A stretch of 8,990 nucleotides of DNA from the NCBI GenBank assembly GCA_003551265.1, contig PUMG01000348.1:1-8990 (forward strand), given 5' to 3'. This document shows, one piece after another, positions 6,053 to 8,990 of the stretch. Numbering within the stretch: position 1 is the first letter of the stretch; every line of letters starts with the position of its first letter. This stretch comes from Halovenus sp. (GTDB lineage Archaea > Halobacteriota > Halobacteria > Halobacteriales > Haloarculaceae). Made by a program: the position numbers and the translations under genes. The notes under the pieces are model-generated. The model did no database searches, was not told the origin of the DNA, and saw only the letters and a list, made by a program, of their open reading frames with translations.

Positions 6053-6126
6053 AGCCAGGGGTGGGATTTGAACCCACGAACTCCCGATTACAAGTCGGGT
6101 GCTTGAACCGCCCAAGCTCCCCTGGC
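6053..6126 (-). tRNA. tRNA-Thr (anticodon TGT)
   Basis: A 74-base cloverleaf on the minus strand. The acceptor GCCAGGG pairs with CCCTGGC, discriminator T. The D arm is GCTT-GGGCGGTTC-AAGC. The anticodon arm CCCGA-CTTGTAA-TCGGG gives anticodon TGT, reading ACA. The variable loop is AGTTC and the T arm GTGGG-TTCAAAT-CCCAC. All stems pair perfectly. No intron and no encoded CCA. It converges on tRNA-Glu; the upstream side (6127-6203) separates it from the GNAT gene stop. Confidence 0.95.
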
Positions 6127-6203
6127 GCACCTCTCTGTTGCAGGGCATCCTTTGAGTGTGTATCGTTTTGCTCCGACCGTGTCGAAGGGTCACACAGTCA
6201 GTG

Positions 6204-6662
6204 TTACTCGGAGGAGATCCGTTTTTCGAGTTCAAGACGGTGGGGACTGTAGCCATGACTGTGGTACAGTCGCTGTGCTGCTTCGTTGTCAGCCAGCGCT
6301 TCGATGGCGATGACGTCGACACCAGCCGAGTGAAGCAACTCTTCTGCGGCGTCGAGCAGTGCGCTCCCGACTCCCTCTCCTCGAAACGCTGGTTCGACGT
6401 AGACGTTCTCGATGAGACCACGCTCGACGTTCTGTTCGTATCGAGTCGCTTCGACAGTGAACATGACGAACCCGCAGAGTTCGTCTGCCCTCGCAACGCG
6501 CAACTGGTCAGCAACGACGTAGTGAGAAATCGTCTCGCGGATGCGCGAGCGATTCTCGCCAACGAGGAGGTGTGAGCCGTACGCCCGCTGGCCGTCAGCC
6601 AGCGCCATCCACATCTCGAGGAGTTCGTCGACGTCTGATAGAGACGGGCGCTGGATGTCCAT
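6204..6662 (-). CDS. GNAT-family N-acetyltransferase
   Basis: A 152-residue single-domain acetyltransferase that would transfer an acetyl group from acetyl-CoA to an amine of an unknown small molecule or protein. The acetyl-CoA pyrophosphate-binding motif is IENVYVEPAFRGEGVGSALL, with RGEGVG at residues 94-99. The later family motif is ADNEAAQRLYHSHGYSPHR, with Asn116 and Tyr123 (possible general acid). The start at ATG 6662 is favoured because it overlaps the TGA of the upstream CBS gene by one base (TGATG), a standard arrangement for translational coupling; an upstream in-frame start at 6686 adds eight residues that lack homology. Coupling implies joint expression with the CBS/zinc-ribbon protein. 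The substrate cannot be deduced from sequence. Confidence 0.88.
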   Translation of the reverse strand: MDIQRPSLSDVDELLEMWMALADGQRAYGSHLLVGENRSRIRETISHYVVADQLRVARADELCGFVMFTVEATRYEQNVERGLIENVYVEPAFRGEGVGSALLDAAEELLHSAGVDVIAIEALADNEAAQRLYHSHGYSPHRLELEKRISSE

Positions 6663-7237
6663 CACATCGTGCGGCAGTCCGCACACAACAACTGCCCGTT
6701 AAATCCCGAGAGTTCGCTGGTGAACCGGCCACAGCCCTCACAGATACCCTGTTCGCGGTAGCCATCGACCATCCGTCCCGTGTCGCCAGTTTCGACACCG
6801 CCACTGGCATCAACCAGCAACTCGTCTTCCTCGTGCTGTTGTGGATGCTGCTCCAGTTCGCGGGTCCGACTCGCGAGGAGGTCACGTTCGGAGATGACTC
6901 CCAGCGCTTCGGAGCCGTTGGTCACGACGAGCCGCCCGGATTCCTGTGTCGACATGATGTCTGCCGCCGCGTCGAGTCGGGTCTCGGGTTCAACTGTCGG
7001 CACGCGCTCTCTCATCGCATCACCGACAGTCGCTTGCTCGGGAGGTGGACCATCGACGAGCGTCGCAAGGATATCCTCGTAGGTCAACACGCCAACGTGT
7101 TCGCTCCCGCGCTGGACGACCGCCGTCTCAGCATCCTGGCGCAACAGCAACTCGACCGTCTCGATGAGGTCGTCCGACTCGCTGACGCCCACGTACTCCC
7201 GGTCCATCACCTCACGTACGGACACATCCACGTTCAT
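6662..7237 (-). CDS. Twin CBS-domain protein with C-terminal zinc ribbon
   Basis: A 191-residue cytosolic protein. CBS domain 1 covers about residues 9-63 (REVMDREYVGVSESDDLIETVELLL, split as REVMDREYVGV and SESDDLIETVELLL; then HVGVLTYEDIL). CBS domain 2 covers about 70-123 (VGDAMRERVPTVEPETRLD, IMSTQESGRLVV, ALGVISERDLL). CBS pairs usually bind adenosine nucleotides and act as energy or ligand sensors. A charged linker with HPQQHEEDE leads to a small metal-binding module: Cys166 and Cys169 in CEGCG, Cys185 and Cys188 in CADC, a likely zinc ribbon. Start ATG 7237 begins right at the first CBS strand (MNVDVSVREVM); a GTG at 7258 is possible but adds seven residues without homology. It is followed directly by the overlapping GNAT gene. 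A partner protein or DNA may be contacted by the ribbon; this is inference. Confidence 0.87.
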   Translation of the reverse strand: MNVDVSVREVMDREYVGVSESDDLIETVELLLRQDAETAVVQRGSEHVGVLTYEDILATLVDGPPPEQATVGDAMRERVPTVEPETRLDAAADIMSTQESGRLVVTNGSEALGVISERDLLASRTRELEQHPQQHEEDELLVDASGGVETGDTGRMVDGYREQGICEGCGRFTSELSGFNGQLLCADCRTM

Positions 7238-7339
7238 ATACTGAATATTTTGACACACTCGGGTAAAAAGGTACCTGCAGTACGTTTATATCCACGAACA
7301 CCGTACCTTTTCGGTCGGGCGAACAGAAGTTAGGGATTC
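7238..7339 (-). promoter_or_regulatory. Upstream region of the CBS gene with a 9-bp inverted repeat around a TATA-like box
   Basis: AAAAGGTAC (7266-7274) and GTACCTTTT (7303-7311) are a perfect inverted repeat with a 28-base spacer. The spacer carries GTTTATATCC (7283-7292 on the plus strand; GGATATAAAC on the minus strand). On the minus strand this box is about 50 bases before ATG 7237, predicting a start near 7260 and a leader of about 23 bases. On the plus strand the box better fits the consensus order, so transcription the other way is possible. The arrangement suggests an operator flanking a promoter; no regulator is identified. Confidence 0.4.
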
Positions 7340-7418
7340 TCGTACCTGTACAGAGATTCTCACTACGACGGACAGCGAGAAATCTATGATGACGTACGAT
7401 ACTCCCTATAGCGAGGGC
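7340..7418 (-). repeat. Structured dispersed repeat, copy 2
   Basis: Second copy of the element at 1358-1437. Here the outer arms keep TCGTAC (7340-7345) against GTACGA (7394-7399). CTGTACAG (7346-7353) is unchanged. The inner stem AGATTCTCACTA (7354-7365) against CAGCGAGAAATCT (7373-7385) has two A/C mismatches on the plus strand, which become G-U pairs in an RNA read from the minus strand. The terminal hairpin is CCCT (7404-7407), loop ATAGCG, AGGG (7414-7417). It starts 5 bases after the TAG of gch3 (7423-7425), so it would be in the 3' untranslated part of gch3 mRNA or in the gch3-CBS spacer. Confidence 0.75.
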
Positions 7419-7422
7419 CGCC

Positions 7423-8190
7423 CTACTCCCTCAATTCGAGGTGAACGCTGTCACCGGTCTCTCGACACCGTTCGAGCGCGTGCTTGGCCACCATGCCTGC
7501 TGTGCTCGCGTTCGGTCCCTGCCCGACGCCCACCTTGAGCTGTACGTCGACCGTCGTGCGGACGTGTTCGATTGCGTCGTGATAGGCGTCGGCGTTCAGG
7601 TCGGGACAGACCGCGATGATATTGTCTCCGCCGACGAAAAACGACAGCGAGTCGTGCGCGCGGCGCATGTACTGCATTAACTCGGCGTATCCCTGTTCGA
7701 TGTTGATGAACGTGTCGAACTCGTTGAGCTGGTCTGTGTACTTACCGGTCGCGTCGTCGACGTCGAAGTGTGCAATCTGGAGGTCGTCCTCGCGTCGAGA
7801 CTCCTCGTCGAGAACCTCGCCTTTGAGGATTTCGCGCCGGTTCGTGTCCTGTGCGCTGCCAGCGTTCTGGAGGTGTTCAGTTGCTGTCCCGAGTGCCGAC
7901 ACGGGCCTGGGCTCGGTTGCGATTCCGAGACTCATCGTCACAGGATAGCGATTCGACACCGACTCCTGGATGAGAGCGTGTGCATCCATGTCGATGCCGT
8001 TCGAGACGGCAATCATGTTGTCGAACCGGGTGAAAAAGACGTAGCCATCCCGGTTGCCGAACAGCTGTGAGAGGTCGGCGTACAGACGCGACTGCAGCGT
8101 CTGGAGGTCGACCTCCCGGCGTGGTTCGGGAGTCACTGTCCAGGGTCCGTAGTTGTCGATCTGGATGTGGGTAACCTGCGTGTTCGTCAC
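7423..8190 (-). CDS. gch3: GTP cyclohydrolase III
   Basis: A 255-residue archaeal enzyme that opens the GTP imidazole ring to give 2-amino-5-formylamino-6-ribosylamino-4(3H)-pyrimidinone 5'-phosphate, feeding riboflavin and the deazaflavin F420. The signature N-terminus THIQIDNYGPWTVTPEPRRE (7-26) and length match the family. Two related palm-like halves are visible: VFFTRFDNMIAVSNG (51-65) and LSFFVGGDNIIAVCPD (182-197), the latter with the family's GGDN motif (187-190). The first half has FDN instead of GGDN, which appears to be the normal asymmetry of this family. VGVGQGPNASTAGMVAKHAL is also typical. The start is GTG at 8190, fixed by alignment to MTNTQVT-type N-termini and lack of an in-frame ATG before IDNYG. 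It lies 60 bases after raSEA on the same strand, and a repeat follows its stop. The enzyme needs divalent metal. Confidence 0.93.
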   Translation of the reverse strand: MTNTQVTHIQIDNYGPWTVTPEPRREVDLQTLQSRLYADLSQLFGNRDGYVFFTRFDNMIAVSNGIDMDAHALIQESVSNRYPVTMSLGIATEPRPVSALGTATEHLQNAGSAQDTNRREILKGEVLDEESRREDDLQIAHFDVDDATGKYTDQLNEFDTFINIEQGYAELMQYMRRAHDSLSFFVGGDNIIAVCPDLNADAYHDAIEHVRTTVDVQLKVGVGQGPNASTAGMVAKHALERCRETGDSVHLELRE

Positions 8191-8250
8191 GGTTACCCGG
8201 TCCTTTGGAGTGTGCGGGTATCTTTCTTTGGAAATCTCTCCTGTCCGCCG
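8191..8250 (-). other. raSEA-gch3 spacer
   Basis: These 60 bases lie between two same-strand genes. On the minus strand the spacer includes AAAGAAAGATACCCGC about 30 bases before the GTG start of gch3; this is at best a weak TATA-like element. Co-transcription with raSEA and an independent leaderless promoter are both possible. Confidence 0.3.
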
Positions 8251-8990
8251 TTACCGTGTGAGCGGCATCGAGTAACTCGTTTCGCGCTCACAGACCGCTT
8301 TCCAGGTTCGCTCACACGAACACGACACCTGCTCGAAGACGCTCGGGTCCTGGCGGAGGTTGAAGTCTTTGATTGCGCGGTGGACGCGGTCGTCGCACTC
8401 GCCACAGTTGTGTGCCCCACGCTTGCTCCCGTGGCCGACAGGGTCGGAGACGACGATAACTTCTTCGTCGGCAGTCGATTCGAGAACGTCCGTAACGCTC
8501 CAGAGCCACGGCGGTCGGTAGCCGCTGCGGAAGTACAGATCTTCGACCATGGTGTGGCGCTGGACGTTCGTGGGGTTCATCGACACCGTGTGACAGCCCT
8601 CGACCGCTGCACACCTCGATATCGACCGTTTCATATCCTCGATTGCTTCCGCTTCCGAGAGGAATTGCGGTTTCATCAGCAGGTACGCCTTGATGCCTGC
8701 ACCACACTCGACGGCCTGGCTTGCTGCTCGCTCGAACTCACTGAAGTCGAAGTACTTGTTGACACAGTCGTGACGAACCCTGTCGGTGGCGGTCTCCAGC
8801 CCGATAGCAATGTCCGTCTCGATGCCGTGGGTGGTGAAGTCCGTTATCTTCTCGCGGTCGACGAAATCCGGGAGCGACTCGACGACCATGCGTTCGCGGT
8901 CGGCGAACGTCTCGGCAATCGCACGACGCGTCCGCGCTGGAACTTCTCGCTCGTCGAGGAACGAACCCGACGTGTAGATCTTTATCTGAC
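8251..8990 (-). CDS. raSEA: Archaeosine synthase radical SAM component RaSEA, 5'-truncated by the window
   Basis: The frame is open from the right edge to TAA at 8251-8253, giving 245 visible residues. The missing N-terminus should carry the radical-SAM CxxxCxxC cluster. Visible landmarks: QIKIYTSGSFLDEREVP, HGIETDIAIGLETATDRVRH (the SAM-radical barrel GLET motif), CGAGIKAYLLMKPQFLSE, VSMNPTNVQ, FRSGYRPPWLWSV, and a Cys-rich tail with HNCGECDDRV and VSCSCERTW. Family knowledge: RaSEA works with ArcS; ArcS attaches lysine to preQ0 at position 15 of tRNA and RaSEA converts the intermediate to archaeosine (G+15). ATG 8889 is internal, because family sequence continues upstream of it. gch3 lies 60 bases downstream on the same strand. 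ArcS is not in the window. Confidence 0.88.
   Translation of the reverse strand, partial: QIKIYTSGSFLDEREVPARTRRAIAETFADRERMVVESLPDFVDREKITDFTTHGIETDIAIGLETATDRVRHDCVNKYFDFSEFERAASQAVECGAGIKAYLLMKPQFLSEAEAIEDMKRSISRCAAVEGCHTVSMNPTNVQRHTMVEDLYFRSGYRPPWLWSVTDVLESTADEEVIVVSDPVGHGSKRGAHNCGECDDRVHRAIKDFNLRQDPSVFEQVSCSCERTWKAVCERETSYSMPLTR

Noticed and set aside
5955..6053. Small plus-strand frame of 32 codons after GAGGAGG in the inter-tRNA gap
   Set aside because: The purine motif is only about two bases from the ATG, the frame ends at the tRNA-Thr border, and the peptide shows no family features.
6572..7333. Plus-strand open frame of 253 codons across the GNAT/CBS genes
   Set aside because: It is opposite two genes with clear domain signatures and its translation has no family pattern.
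7423..8190. GGDN-containing protein as a diguanylate cyclase or adenylate cyclase
   Set aside because: The N-terminal IDNYGPWTVTPEPRRE signature and overall length identify GTP cyclohydrolase III, which shares the palm fold; GGDN is its own motif.

Overview
The window looks like the chromosome of a halophilic archaeon (Halobacteria). The encoded proteins are very rich in Asp and Glu and poor in Lys. The DNA is GC-rich, with archaeal-style TATA and BRE elements close to start codons. The gene set also includes archaeal markers: GTP cyclohydrolase III, the archaeosine enzyme RaSEA, an archaeal RqcH, and tRNAs without an encoded CCA. The sequence alone does not let me assign a genus.

Left part (1-4824). 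The 3' two-thirds of an rqcH (NFACT) ribosome-quality-control gene reads rightward and ends at 1272. A 300-base non-coding stretch follows, holding a structured repeat. Next comes a divergent fatty-acid/acyl-CoA oxidation pair: an acyl-CoA dehydrogenase on the minus strand and a 3-hydroxyacyl-CoA dehydrogenase/enoyl-CoA hydratase fusion on the plus strand. Together they can carry out three consecutive beta-oxidation steps (dehydrogenation, hydration, second dehydrogenation). They share a roughly 105-base promoter region with a perfect 14-bp palindrome, a good candidate operator.

Middle part (4839-6126). An exported SIMPL-domain (DUF541) protein gene ends tail-to-tail with the fusion gene. Two convergent tRNA genes, Glu(TTC) on plus and Thr(TGT) on minus, flank a 261-base gap. 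The gap contains a decayed second copy of the tRNA-Glu 3' end, a tRNA-3'-like fragment on the opposite strand, and short hairpins. This looks like the scar of past tRNA-targeted integration.

Right part (6204-8990). Four minus-strand genes follow in the order raSEA (5'-truncated by the window end), gch3, a twin-CBS protein with a C-terminal zinc ribbon, and a GNAT acetyltransferase whose start overlaps the CBS stop codon. A second copy of the structured repeat lies between gch3 and the CBS gene.

Most of the window is housekeeping. The least explained parts are the two-copy structured element (about 1358-1437 and 7340-7418), whose copies differ in ways that keep base pairing, the palindromic operator, the inverted repeat upstream of the CBS gene, and the tRNA remnants.
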